Assembly (NCBI GenBank): GCA_943736015.1
Contig: OX031061.1
Span: forward strand, 57,976,192 to 58,040,191
Reading direction: 5' to 3'
DNA length: 64,000 nt
Source of the DNA: Tridacna crocea
Lineage: Eukaryota > Mollusca > Bivalvia > Cardiida > Cardiidae
Positions 35,266 to 48,600 of the stretch are shown here, piece after piece. The notes beneath the pieces are model-generated. The model ran no database searches. It was not told the DNA's origin and saw only the letters and a program-made list of their open reading frames with translations. Position numbers and translations under genes: made by a program. Position 1 is the first letter of the stretch. Every line of letters begins with the position of its first letter.

Positions 35266-36235
35266 AAATACAATCCACTCCAAACCAATCGAAAACTACT
35301 AACATGACGTCATTCGGACCCACTTCTACTTCACAACATTATCTCCCGCTAGATGGCATTCTGTAAATACTCATCTATCTAATTTGGGCATCCTGGGTAC
35401 AGAGGCGAACCACTTTCCTACGCGACAACCGTTACTTTAAATTTCAAACTGAAATAAACGTTTACTCAATAAACCGCTACCTCGGGCAAATTCACTCGGC
35501 TATGATCAGCAGGTTAGAGAAATCTGGAGCTAAAGCAGGTCTCATTTCTCCTCAAATGTATTGGTAAAAGCTATTTTCTACATTGCTACTTTATAGAGCG
35601 TAATATTACAGTCAGGCCGCTTTCGGGGCTAGTGATGCGTCATATAAGACAGTCGAATCTTTGAAGAATATGACAAACGCAGCCAACGACTTCACAACGC
35701 AAAAACGACTAACCTGTGGGATCGTACATGTAAATTTACGATCCCAGAACTAACCAATCGGATAACTTCTTTGAATGACTTATCGCTGATAGACCCCTTT
35801 CCTCTGTTGCCACCCTTATTCTGCCTTTGTGTGAAGTAAAATTTCAATGAAATAAATTCCTTTGAATCATCAAGTGTTTCAACAAAATTTTCTCTTTCAA
35901 AGAAATATTATTTTTCTTTTATCAAAGTTGTGCTTGACTTTATGATTAATGACTAGGTTATTGTTACGCGTCGGCGTAGCGGAGTTTTGATTCCGGAGAC
36001 CCATGAAAAGAAAAAGGTAAATCACAATTTGTGTCATTTCGAAGTAGTTCTGGTCAGTATAATGTACCGATGTATAGCCTGGGTTCCAGTCTGATCGCTT
36101 CGTTCCTTATATACGAGTGTGATCGGATTTTACTGCGTCAAAAATGACAATAACATGATCTGTAACCGTTTTAACACGCAAAAAGTTTTAACGTCTTCTT
36201 TTGGTCGTCACGTTGCTTAACCAGCAAGTATTCAT
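35266..36235. other. Intergenic, nothing recognised
   Basis: GC content rises slightly and no P1 copy is present, unlike most of the window; no gene motif seen. Confidence 0.5.
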
Positions 36236-36238
36236 AAA

Positions 36239-36470
36239 TATTTAACCCTTTACCACTCACTTGAAACGACTCTGAAAATCAAGCTTTCAAAAACATCGAG
36301 AGGAGAGGGGAAATTGCAACCGGAAACCGGCATTTTTTTTTTTATTTTACCACAATGTTTCTACCCTATCAAGAACAAATTTCGTCGCTGAGCCACCCTG
36401 TCATATGCATGAATCAGTGCTTTCAGTTTCAACTTAGTCTAAATTTCTTTGTCAGGTAAAGAATAAACGC
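36239..36470 (-). mobile_element. Diverged P1-like element
   Basis: Ends CCCTTTACCACTCACTT and GTCAGGTAAAGAA; the left arm is GGAAATTGCAACCGG and the right arm is largely replaced by a T run. Confidence 0.6.
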
Positions 36471-36939
36471 TTATCGCAATGAATTATTATCACAATCACG
36501 TACATCCGTCATTATTAGAACTGAAATCTTTACGTTATATATCCCATTTATTTTCCTCGAAAGAATTTCCTTCAACTGTACACTTTTTTCCAAAACTGAA
36601 TAACACAATGATAAAATTATCTTGACCGGAGAATCCCACTGTCCTAGAGTGTATCGGACGTGTTCATGATTTTCTAAGAACACGGACCAAGGGCCTGTAT
36701 CTGTGTAACTGTACACGATATTTTTTTGTCGAACAAAGGAATAGGGTGTATCTCACTATTGACGAGTTGGCAGTCATTTTGCTTTCATGTTTGCCGACAA
36801 GCTGAACGTACATTCCGGTTACGTGAGATTAATGAAAGACAAGCGTTAATGTCAATGAACCCTTAAACCGCTTACTACGCCTGTCTCTTTTGAAAACAAG
36901 GCAGATGATTCCATAGTCTGCACAGAATATGCAATCTTA

Positions 36940-38440
36940 TGTGGGATAAGCTATATTGTAATAACCCGACCAAAACAGCCCTGGGTGGAGTTGCAATAAT
37001 TCAGCATTTTTCCCCGAAATGTAAAACGCCATTTTCATCAATCCAGCACTCTTGTATATAAACGAAGAACACTTTCCGACGTTCCTTATAGGACCGAAGA
37101 AGTCAACCGTCAAATGATGTTGGTTGGTTATCCTTAATAGGATGGAAAATATTGCGCAAAAAGGAGAAAATGTTCGTTGCCAGTATTTTCTCATGTTCCT
37201 GCATGCTTTCAAAATACCCTTCCCTTTCTAAAGAGCCCCATTCTTTATGGTCATTAAAACTCAGCACGTGTATTGTAATCTAAAAGTTAAATCTCCGTTT
37301 TGAACATTGAAAGTCCTTTGTTTTGAAACTCTTTTTCAGTCTTGATAAAGTATATTTCAAATAAAATGGTAAACAAATAAATAAAAAAGACCTTTTAACT
37401 GAACGACAAAATTTTGACAACCTCAAGGGAAAAAAAGTTTCAAAATACTTTTGGAAAAGGAGAAAACGCTAGTCACCAGTATTTTCTCTTTTTACCACTA
37501 TGTTTTGTACTTTTTCCCAGCCAAACGGCACATTTTCAGCTCCTGTTAACTTCTTATCTGCTAATTGCTTTAATGTAGATGGCTCTAATTTTTTGTTATT
37601 TTCTGAAGGGTTTTGTAAAGGGTTACTAAGATGGGAAAGTCAAACAAAAGGTTGATTATCATTATCTGCTACTTTTCCTACAATGCTTTGAAAAGCCTCT
37701 TCTTCAACATTGTTGAAAGTCGGTATTATGATCTAAAAGGCTGATTCTCAGTTTCTATACTGTAAAATGTACCTTTCTAGAAACTCTTTGCTCTGTCAAT
37801 AAAATTGTCCATGGAATAAAATGGTAAAGACTTTCAAGAAATTAATCGTCTCATTACAGAGTTACAGTTTTAGACCTATCAAAATTGATTGCATTTTCAA
37901 GCAAAAACTATTCTTTAATCCTTTACCATACCTATCCAGTACAGTTTTAACAACCCTGAGGAAGAGGTCATTTAAAAACTTATTTTTGAAAAGGAGAAAC
38001 TTTCTTGATTCTTTACACCAAGAAAAAATTTCAGACTTTCAAAAATTGAATGCATTTTCAGGTAGCAACTTTTTGATCTGGTACCATTGATGGAACCTGT
38101 ATGAAATAGGATGGAAGACATTTTAGGAAAAGGAAAAAAATATCAATTTAGCACCGTATTCTCCTTTTCAGACCTAAAGTTCTCAAGCCTTCTTCCTAGA
38201 CCTTTTAAACTCATTATTGGGGTAATAGAGGGTTAGATCTAAGTTTCTATACAACTGAAGAACATATACGGGTAACGGTAAATCAAAACTCTTTGCTATC
38301 ACATAAAACTTTTCCTTCAATTGAAATGGAAAGGAGTTTCAGAAAAGTTTTAATTTTTTTCAACATACTTTCACAAGCCTTATTCAAGTTTGTTAAAACT
38401 CAGGATGGTAAACTGGTCCTCATTGCACAGGAACATTGCA
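36940..38440. mobile_element. Series of badly decayed P1-like remnants
   Basis: Fragments of the hairpin and ends recur, e.g. GGAGAAAATGTTCGTTGCC (37163), GGAAAAGGAGAAAACGCTAG (37453) and GGAAAAGGAAAAAAATAT (38125). Boundaries cannot be fixed. Probably the oldest layer of the family in the window. Confidence 0.45.
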
Positions 38441-38799
38441 CAACTCTATAGACTTCGTTGTATGAGGAGAGGCGATTTAAGTACATGAAAATGTATTGCA
38501 ATATGTTATGCTATATTCTAAACTCGCCTTCGATCAGTACTTTAAGTACTTTGATAGAAAAGATATGAATAGGCTTGCCTACTTCACACTGGAGAGACTT
38601 AACGAACTTGCTCCTGGTCAACGTTACTGCCCCTGTTAATTTTACGTACCCGCTCGAGTAAAAAACATGGCTGCGCCCACAATATTACACAAGGTAAGCA
38701 GAAAAACATACTTCTATAACAACCAGATGAGTAGATGTGCTGTAGATGGTTGTCGCACGGAATGTTTAAAGCATTTGCAGACGACGACTCCAACCCCCC

Positions 38800-38815
38800 C
38801 CCCCCCCCAACCACT
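38800..38815. repeat. Poly-C run
   Basis: Uninterrupted C run of about 16 bases. Confidence 0.9.
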
Positions 38816-38820
38816 ACCTG

Positions 38821-39590
38821 TCTGCTATAGATCTATATTTTTATTTCATAAAACAACATTTTTTCATTCATGAACCCGTAAATTTAGTTTCCAATTATTC
38901 TTTTATTCAGAGATTTGAGTAAATTCATTGTTTAAATTCATTATCAAACATGAGAAGAGAAGTTTGAAGTCCCCCTGATCGGACGATGCCACGCTGCTCA
39001 ATGTAGTGTCATGCCTTTTCACGCTTTTTTTGGCGATCTACTTTTTCGTGACAATTAATTTTTGGAGAAGTATTGCTACATGATTTTACATCAGTGTGTC
39101 AGTTTAAATAGCAAGTAACTTAAAAATCTGTCACTTTACACTAGATAAGAGGAATAACACCTTTGTTACTCTGTCATAAATGACTCGCCAGCTTCATTAT
39201 CACCCTTCTGCTATAGATCTATATTTTCATTTGATATAACAACATTTTTTTCACTCATGAACGGAATTTAGCTTTCAATTATTGCTTTATTCAGAGATTT
39301 GTGTAAATTCAATGTATAAATTCATTATTATTGATGAGAAGATAGTTTGAAGTCCCCCTGATCGGACGATGCTAAGCTGCTCATTGTATTGTCATGGGTT
39401 TTCACGCTTTTTTAGCGATCTATTTTTTCGTGACAATTAATTTTTGGAGAAGTAATGCTACATGATTTGACATCATCCAGTCAGTTTAGATAGCAAATAA
39501 ATTAAAAAAAATTGTCACTTTACACTAGATAAGAGGAATAACACCTTTCTTACTCTGTCATAAATGACTCGACAGCCTCATCATCCGCGT
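38821..39590. repeat. 386-bp tandem duplication
   Basis: The block starting TCTGCTATAGATCTATAT at 38821 repeats at 39207 and carries GAAGTCCCCCTGATCGGACG and CACTTTACACTAGATAAGAG in both. The copies differ by scattered changes, so the duplication is not recent. No ORF. Confidence 0.9.
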
Positions 39591-40560
39591 GTCATTCGCA
39601 TTTTATACTGATCGTATTTAGCCCAATTTTTTGCCGGATGCACGCAATCTAGATTTTATTAATAATACAGGGATACAAATTTCTTTCTCATTTTTCCGGC
39701 CACTTTTGATGTTTGTTATCCACTGTTCAATCGAAGATTGTGATTAATAATAATCTAATAAACCAAGAATTCAAGTTTAGGCACCAAGCGAGTTCAAGAA
39801 CCGACTACAATCGATTCCGGGTTTTCTCAATCGATTATCGGAATCGGAAGCCAAAACCAATTGACTTACGACTATAGTCGATCATCTGCCCACCACTATG
39901 TGATAGATACAAGGACTTCCTGCAATGAGCAGTTTAATTTATGGCTCAGTCCCGATGATTCAACCACAATATCTCGGATATGAAGTCGCACTTTTTCAAT
40001 GTATTATCGAGTAACATTCCCGAATAGCGATGTTAAAATTAGAGTCTAACGCATACAATCAATGATAATATTCACAAAATACGAGAATACATAACTTCAC
40101 TTTTCTTTTGTTTTAGTTTTAGAAGATTTGCAAAAAATATAGGTGCAACTTCCGTATTCCTATGAGATAGTTGGGCGCATTTCTAGGATTTTGAATGAGA
40201 CAATAGAGACGTTGTATTCCTTGTGTTTACACTATAATTTTATATGGGAGATATTTTTTTTTTTCATATTTGATCATTTATTTTGGATATAGAATGTCAA
40301 ATTCCTGTGATATAGATAAAGAGCTTGATGACAGACAGTATCATGCCAAGGATACCTATCATGACTATCGTGCAGAAGATCCATGATTATAAATACCATC
40401 TTCGATATCGTCATCAAGAGACTCGTTTTCGTTAATATGATTTAATATTGTACTTCCATTCAAATATTTATTTATTAAACTACACTACGACTGTGACTAC
40501 GATTATTAATATAGAATCTTGACCAATATACGAAAATTGTTCACTGTAACACAAACCCAT
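39591..40560. other. Intergenic, nothing recognised
   Basis: AT-rich, no supportable gene or repeat. Confidence 0.5.
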
Positions 40561-40561
40561 A

Positions 40562-40980
40562 CGCTTCAGGGGCGTAGGCAGGATATTTGTTATGTTGAAG
40601 CCAACGCCTATGGCGTTGGGCGAGTGCCGAAGGCACGAGCAGGGGGGAGAGCACGAGAGGGGGGGCAGAGCCCCCCCCCCCCTCTCGTAAGGGGGGGTCG
40701 GGGGATCTCCCCCGAGAAAATTTTGAAAATTTGGTGCGATTTGGTGGCATCTGGGGATGTCTGAACGGGTGTGTTGCGATCAAAATTTTGAAGATTTTTA
40801 GATAATTATTTTGTGAAAACTGGAGGAGAAATTGGTCAAGCCAGTAAATTCGTGTATTAAGAAAAGCAATCATGGTCATTTTTATTTTCTTTCTTAATTT
40901 TTTCTCGGAAAGACGATACTTGAAAAAATTATGTTGAAGCCCGGGCTTCAAGGCTTCCGCCTGGCTACGCGCCTGCGCTT
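40562..40980 (+). mobile_element. hAT-like MITE
   Basis: The body 40567-40975 has near-matching 16-bp ends (CAGGGGCGTAGGCAGG and, inverted, CAGGCGCGTAGCCAGG) in CAGG...CCTG form. The flanking direct repeat is CGCTT at 40562-40566 and 40976-40980. hAT duplications are usually 8 bp, so either the rest has diverged or the class is different. An internal GC-rich GAGAGGGGGG / CCCCCCTCTC hairpin lies at 40650-40690. Open frames on both strands are by-products. Confidence 0.75.
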
Positions 40981-41099
40981 ACCATAACTGCAAAAATTTA
41001 TTAGTAGATATAATAATATAAAAATAATAGAAAAAGTTAGGGTAAAAACTAAGATATATTGAAATAAATATGTAAATCAAACTATTATTTTGACCATAT

Positions 41100-41200
41100 C
41101 TGAAAAATGGGCCGTTTTGGTACCCATATTCGTGGGCCGTTTTGGTAAAGTGTGCCGTTTTGGACAGGGCCGTTTCGGAATTGGGCCGTTTTGACCCAAT
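41100..41200. repeat. Imperfect GGCCGTTTTGG repeats
   Basis: Five occurrences of (G)GGCCGTTTTGG or close variants at roughly 20-30 bp spacing. On the reverse strand they produce an NGP-rich open frame with no family resemblance. Confidence 0.75.
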
Positions 41201-42150
41201 GTGAACATTTCACGCGGAAGTTGTTATCACAGCGCCGCCTGAATATCGAAATTGGGAAAAATATTGATGAAAGTAAATTGATCCACTCTTCATGGTCAAA
41301 AAGGTAACTCGGAACGAAAAAAAGACCGTCAGTCAGTATCAACAGGTCTTCATAATAGAATCTGGTTCATATCGCCGACTGGAAACATTGATCAATATCA
41401 GTAAAATTTATCTTCAAACTGAACTTATTTATATAGTAAAGTAAAAGTAAAAAGTAAGTCAATCTGAACTTTTCGTAGAATATTTTGTTTGCTGGGACAC
41501 TGAGGTTATTGAGGTAAGGTCGAGTTACAATACCTAAATTTCAATAAGTCGGAAAGACTTGCAGGTATGATAGTAGGGACCGTTTTCATACAAGGTGCCT
41601 TTGTCAACAGTAGGATTCCAAAATGAACCGTCCGGCACCACTTGAGCTTGCTGGAGAATTTGTCATGAGTCTACCCAATGCCTACTACATTACTCTTTCC
41701 CCTCTTGATTTACTGGGAGTCACGAAACGCCCCAATATGACAAATTTTAAAAGCCATCTTCACGTTACTTGTACATCAAACTTTTTGGTAACTTTATTGT
41801 CCAATCATAGGTTTTGCACATCAGTTTTGACGCCCTTCTTATTTTGATCTTCTATTATCTATTGTGTAAGCGACCTCTGAAGTCATCCACTGCACTTAAT
41901 ACACACTATTTTGTATCCTTTGCTAATGCTAAACTATAAGGCTAATTAAAGATTTTTTTTATAAGGTTTTCCATAGTATGTCAGCTATGGGTCATTTTTA
42001 CAGTATTTTGCTAATGTGAAAATTCCAAGATTTGCACAAGTCAAAATTTTGTATATGCAGTGTCAGTTTTCATTGAACTGGGGCACTCAGAAGGGAATTT
42101 TCTATTTCGTCAGCATACTCAATTCATGAGATTGTAAAACAGAAAAAATT
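41201..42150. other. Intergenic, nothing recognised
   Basis: An open frame at 41623-41847 has no recognisable motif. Confidence 0.45.
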
Positions 42151-42154
42151 TCAC

Positions 42155-42383
42155 TTAACTCTCTACCAAACAACAAAATTTTAGACATGTCCCAATTTAA
42201 AACATTTGCAAACGACAAATAAAACATGACTAAAAAATTAAAAATTGTTTTGGGAAGGGTAGAAAACATCGTAGGATAAGGAGAAAATGCTTTTTACCAG
42301 CATTTTCTCCTTTTTCTACAATGTTAGTAAAAAGCTTCTGTCTCAGTGTCATTACAGGTTGGGATTGTGTGGTAAAGGGTTAA
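42155..42383 (+). mobile_element. P1 element upstream of the first coding ATF2-like exon
   Basis: TTAA at 42155-42158 and 42380-42383; complete hairpin with minor mismatches. Confidence 0.88.
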
Positions 42384-42423
42384 CAGGCTTTGAAAGGGTA
42401 AAACTTTGCAGTATAATAATTTC

Positions 42424-42535
42424 GTTGTACGGTCAGGTAGCAGGGGACTTGGAAACTTGTTCACGGATCATATCGCCACCTCACCTTTGGCTTAGGGCGA
42501 CATGTTTTCAGGTCCCTGCAACCTGACCGTACAAC
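42424..42535. mobile_element. Short foldback element next to the exon 1 acceptor
   Basis: GTTGTACGGTCAGGTAGCAG at the left is answered by CTGCAACCTGACCGTACAAC at the right, ending 12 bp before the splice-acceptor AG. A partial relative is at 53512-53570. Confidence 0.8.
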
Positions 42536-42549
42536 TAATACTGTTTCAG

Positions 42550-42633
42550 GTAGAGTGATGGTTGAAATGCCAAGGTGACCCCATGGCTGATGATGATAAA
42601 CCCTTTGCGTGCCCAGAAATGGGCTGTGGAATG
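42550..42633 (+). CDS. ATF2-like: ATF2-like exon 1 (5' UTR tail plus first 17 codons)
   Basis: The acceptor is ...CTGTTTCAG, so at least one non-coding exon lies further upstream; I could not find it. The start at 42583 is chosen because MADDDKPFACPEMGCGM aligns with the extreme N terminus of vertebrate ATF2/ATF7 and holds the first two zinc ligands, C10 and C15. The donor is GTATGT, after a complete codon. The context of this ATG is only moderate: C at -3, G at +4. Confidence 0.92.
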
Positions 42634-45600
42634 GTATGTGTACCTTTTTACTACTAACTCAACAAATTCTACTTTTGTTTTCGAGGTCTTGACCCTTTAC
42701 TCCATAGACACTCGTTTCTACGCATTGCGTGTATGAGCATTTGGAAAACATTGTGGCAAAAGTTGAAATTGCTTGTGACGAGAATTTTCATCTTCTGCCA
42801 CAATGTTTTCTATACTGTCAAAAGGTGTCATATAAACATAATAAATGATCATAGTTGAGTTTTGTATGGGGGATTTTGAACATCCAGGATTATTATACAT
42901 GTACATTCTAGAAAAGCTGTACAACCCTTTAACCCATTACCACACAGTCCCTACTTTTGACTCCCCTGAGAAAGGAGCCTTTGAAAAACATTGTGGGAAA
43001 AGGAGAAAATGCTGGTAACCAGCATTTTCTCCTGTTCCCATAGTGTTTTCTACCCTTCCCAGAATAAATTTCCATTTATTAGTCACCTTTATTTTGACTT
43101 CTGCAAATGCTTTCAATTTAGACCAGTCTAAAATTTTCTTGTGTGATAGATTTAACCCTTTACCACACAATCCCTACTTTTGACGCCCCTGAGAAAGAAG
43201 CCTTTTGAAAATACTGTGGGAAAAGGAGAAAATGCTGGTGACCAGCATTTTCTCCTTTTCCCACAGTGTTTTCTACCCTTCCCTGAACAAATTTCAATTT
43301 TTCATTCACCTTTATTTTGTCGTCTGCAAATGCTTTCAATTTGAACCAGTCTAAAATTTTGTCATTTGGTAATGGGTTAAGGGACATGTGTATCTTGCAA
43401 CAGTTTGCCGCTCTTGTTCTACAATGTTTTCAAAAGCAGTCTTTCCCAGGGTTGTGAAAACCCAGGATTGTTTGGTAAAGGGTTGAAATTTTATCAAAAG
43501 AATAAAAAAAAAGAATGATGATAATTACGACAAATTGTATCCATTTATAGTAGCCAACATTAACCCATTACCACATAATCCCTACTTTTGATGCCCCTCA
43601 GAAAGAAGCCTTTAGAAAACCAGCTTTTTCTCCTTTTCCCACAATGTTTTCTACCCTTCATAAAACAAATTATTTTCAGTCACTTTTATTTTGTCATCTG
43701 CAAATGCTTTGAATTTGGACAAACCTAAAATTTTGTCGTTTGGTAAAGAGTTAATACAATGCCAAAACCATAGAACATGAAATTTTATGCGGTGATGCCC
43801 TATTGTGTCCATTTTAGAGAATTAACACTTTACCATACAATGCAGACTTTCAAAGTACTATAATTGCGAATGTCTATATTGAAAGCAGTTTGCAAACAAC
43901 AAGGTCAATGTGGTTCAGATGATAAAATTTGTATTTGAAATGGCAGAAAACATTATGAGAAAGGAAGAAAATCCTGGTTATCAGCATATATATACATACC
44001 CCACAGGGAAGTGAAGTGGGGTATACTGGAATTGCCATGGCTGTCTATCTGCCCGTCCATCTGTCTGACCGTCCATGGAGACAAATTTGTCTGGAGCAAT
44101 ACTCCTACAGTTTTGCACGTCCTGAACTCAAATTTACACACAGGGTTCCTATATATGAAGTTGTGCATTTGCAATTTTTCATGACCCTGCTACAATTTTT
44201 AATGGAATTATTTCCCCTTAAACTTTTTTTAATTCTTACTTTTTTACTAAACCATTCTGCATTCTGTGACAAAGACCTGTTTTTGTGACAAGGAGCTAGT
44301 GGGGGGGGGGGGGGGGGGTATAATCACATTTAGTGATAGCTCTAGTCTTATTTTCCAACTATATTTTCAAAAGCCTTCTTCCTTGGAATCATTAAAATCC
44401 ATGAAATGTTTGTTAAAGGAAAATTGCATCATTTGAGCTGCACTAATGTGTTTTCTGCGCATAATTTTTACAACTGTTTTCAAAAGATTTCTCTGTCAGC
44501 GTATTTAACCAATTACCACGCAGCAAAAATTAAGACTTGTCCTCATTGAAAGAATTTGCCATTAACAAAACAAACGTAACTCAAAAATCGAAACTTGACT
44601 TTAGAAGAGTACAAAACATAGTGGGAAAAGGTGAAAATGCTGGCTTCCAGCATTTTCTCCTTTTCCTACAATGTTTTCAGAAGGGTTATTCCTCTGGGTC
44701 GTAGAAACCAGGGATTGTTTGGTACAGGGTTAAGGGTCATCAAAATGTAGAGTTTGTAGTTTGGTAAGGGATGGAAAGGGTATGAAATATAGTTAGAAAA
44801 GAAGAAATTGCTGATTCCTGGACTGATTTCTGGAATTCTCTCCTTTTCGGGCAGTGTTTTCAAAAGTTTTCTTTTACACGACATTGTTTGATATAAGGTC
44901 CATGTACCCTGAGGCTTGAACCTGAACCTAAAAATGTCTACCTACTTGTTATACCCACGCAAAATGTATATTTTTGGGGGTATCCTGGAATCAGCCTGTC
45001 TGTCTGTGTGTCCATCTGTGTGTGTCTGCCTGTTTCTGTCAAAGTGCAGGTGGGGGTATTAAGTCACATTCAGTGACAGCTCTAGTTTTTCTTTCAGCAA
45101 TTCACAAATGAAGACCATCTTGAAGTTCACATGCGGAAACATGACATGTCACTGGCGCTCAACTTGTCTGGAACTGGCATGCTGTCACCATCGTTTGGTG
45201 CTTTCACAGGTAGCCAATATGGTATCTTAACCCAGTCCCTTAAAGCCCCTTTTGACTATTAAAGTTGCCGTTGTGCCAGTGCAGACCAAGACCAGACTGC
45301 ATAATCTGTGCAGTCTGATCTTCAATCTACACTGTCCACTTTGCCAGGACATTCTGGCTATTTGTTACTGTTCAAAAGTTGAATCCATGTAAGAAAGATG
45401 TTTATGTCATTGTTATGCTCCTTTTCCAACTTGGAAATAAGTTGTCTAAGAACAAAACAATTATTAGTTTGGAGTTTTGTGATTCATCTTTACAATTGTG
45501 TCGGAAAGGCTTTGCTAACCACAATAATTGATAGATTAACAGGTACATCAATGGAGTTTGGGTTGCATTGTTTCATAAATTCAGTTTTTAATTGATGATG

Positions 45601-48600
45601 CTCTGCATGAGATAGAAACAAGAAATTTTTTGGAGGTCCTGCTCCCTTATTTCTGGGTACCTGGCACAGTTATATTCTTTAACCCTTTCCCAAACAATCC
45701 ATGATTTTCAGGACCCTAAGAAAGAAGCCTTCTGAAAACATTATGGGAAAAGGAGAAAGAGCTGGTAACCAGCATTTACTCCTTTTCCCACAATGTTTTC
45801 TTCCCTTCCCATAACAAATTTCATTTCTTTAGTCACATTAATTTTGTCGTATGGAAATGCTTCCAGTTTGGACTGGTCTCCAATTTTGTCGTTTGGTAAA
45901 GGGTCAACTCTTTACCAAATGACAAAATTATAGACTGGTCCAAATTGAAAGCATTTGAAGACTACAAAATAAGTGTGACATAAAAATTGAAATACATTTT
46001 GAGAAGGATAGAAAAGATTGTGGGAAAAGGAGAAAATACTGGTTACCAGCATTTTCTCCTTTTCCCACAGTATTTTCAAAAGGCTTCTTCCTCAGGGTTG
46101 TTAGAAGTCGGGATTGTGTGGTAAAGGATTGAAACCTGGACACTAACAATAATGTAATGATTTTTTTGCTATGTTTCTTTTGTATATCTTGTAGATCAAA
46201 CCCCAACACCAACTAAATTCTTGAAGAACCTGGAGGAAATGGGCCTGTTTCAAGAACTCACCAAAAACCCTTTTGATGATTCTTTCAAGAAAGCAATGGA
46301 TGATGGTTTGGAGCAGAATGCTATGGTACAGGTTTGTACTGAGAAAGTTCACATAGTTTTTCGCCCATATAGTACTGGAACCAGCTGTAGATTGTTTTTG
46401 TGGACAGCGTAGATCAAGATCAGACTGCACAGGACAGTCAGTCTTATCTTCAGTATACAATGTTTGCTAGTTCATTATATATCCTGGCCTAGAAAGCAGT
46501 GAAATGACAATAATATATCAGATGTGTCTGAGCTCCATGTAAAATTATAGAACCCGTCGTTCTTTCTTTTGTTCTTGAATGGAATTGGTTACTTATTAAC
46601 CCATTACCAGATGACAAATTTTAGCTCTTTCCAAATTGTAAGCATTTGCAGCCGTGAATTTCAGTGTGGCTCAAATGGTGCATTTGTTTATTGATTAGGT
46701 AGAAAACATTGTGGGAAAAGGAGAAAATGCTGGTTACCAGCATTTTCTCCTTTTCCCGCAATGTTTTCAAAAGGCTTCTTTTCCAGGGGCATCAAAAGTA
46801 GGGATTGAGTGGTAATGGGTTAAACACTTCTTATGAACAAAGTCCGTAACAAAGAAACAAATGCATAGCTGAAATACTAACAGCATCTGGCGGGATTTTA
46901 ACCCATGGTGGATAAGATCCTCAATTTTTGAGGTTTAAAATACCATTACCATAACCACTGAGCAAAAGAAATATCTCCCTAATGCAGTTGTCAGGTATTG
47001 TATTTAAAATAGGACAAAGTCATGCATGAAGGAGAGGTCTCCCGTAACACCCTTCACAGCACAAAGCTGACTTCAGATGACCTTGGGAAAGAAGTCTATT
47101 GAACATGTTGTGGGAAAGAGAGAATGTGCTGGTAACCAGCGTTTACTCCTTTTTTCACAATGTTTTCTATCCTATAAAAGAAAGGTTCCACCATTTGAGC
47201 CACATTGAAATTTTCATTCGCAAATGCTTGAATTCGGACATGGCTAAAATTTTGTCATTTGGTAAAGGGTTAAGTTTTTAAGTACCCAGTATCCCTTTTA
47301 TCGACCAGCTGATATAGCTCAGTAGGTAGAGCGTAGGACTCTTGAACACAATGTTTCGGGTAACTACAGGTTGTGGGTTCAAATCCTCAGCTGACCAACT
47401 AAAATTACTAATAGTCTTTCGGATGAGACATTAAACCAAGGTCCCAGCGTGATGGTGCTATACGCTGGGCACATTAAAGAACCAGGCGAAGCTCTCAGTA
47501 GTTTCAACCTGTATCCTTGCACTATCCCCATAACAGCTAATTGTTTTCTGGCGGCGTCGCTCAGACGGGCAACCAGTAGCGACAATAAATAAACAAAAAA
47601 AAAACAACCAACCATCGAGTACTCAAAAGGATACATACACTTTTGTCCAAATGTTTTCAAGTGTAAGTCATCATTGAGAAGGATAGGGTGAGAGCTATAC
47701 ATTGATAAACTAAATCCCAGTTAAGAGCTTATTAACCCCACACCAAATGACAAAATTTTAGACCGGTCCAAATGGAAAGCACTTGCAGAAGACAAAATAA
47801 ACATAACTCAGAAATTGAAATTTGATTCCAGCAGGGTAGAAAAAAATTTTGGGAAAAAGAGAAAATGCTGGTTACCAGCATTTTCTCCTTTTCCCACGAT
47901 GTTTTCAATAGGCTGTTTTCTCAGGGTCATTAAAAGTCAGGATTGTGTGGTAAAGAGTAAAATAGAAATTGGAAATAACTTTAATATGATCGAAAATAGT
48001 TTGTTAATTAAGTTAGTTGTGAGATATTCATGTACATGTTAATTTTCTTTATCTGACAGTGGTGTCTGTAACATTAACATCTGCAGTCAAACCAAATAAT
48101 TCTTTTTTTGCTTCAGGAATGATCAGCTATGATTAACAAGTATCATTAATTTTGAACTGTTAACTGGAAGTAGGATTGTTTCTTAACTCTTTACCACACA
48201 ATCCCGACTTTTAACGACCCCTGGGAAAGAAGCCTTTTGAAAACATTGTGGGAAAAGGAGAAAATGCTGCTCCTTTTTCCACAATGTTTTCTACCCTTCT
48301 CAAACCATTTCAATTTTTCAGTCACATTTATTTTGATTGTTGGCAAATGCTTTCAATTTGGACCAGTCTAATTTTTTCTTGTGTGGTAAAGAGTTAAATG
48401 TCTGATTAGCAAGGTCGATAAGCCTGTAAACCTCACAGACATTCAATTGGAATACATAAACAGAGTGGCAGGTGTTGATGTCAGTGAAAAAACCTCAAAT
48501 TGCAAACTGAAAAGCATTGCAAAATAAGTATCAATTATGGTAGATTAAAGGCTAGTTAGATGGTAAGGTGTTGCACCAAGCTGAACCCTTCACATATCCT

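Noticed and set aside
40519-40951. ORFs on both strands across the GC-rich segment
   Set aside because: They lie within the hAT-like MITE and its GAGAGGGGGG hairpin and do not resemble a protein family.
41085-41342. Reverse-strand ORF with repeated NGP motifs
   Set aside because: Produced by the GGCCGTTTTGG repeats; no start context or homologous domain.
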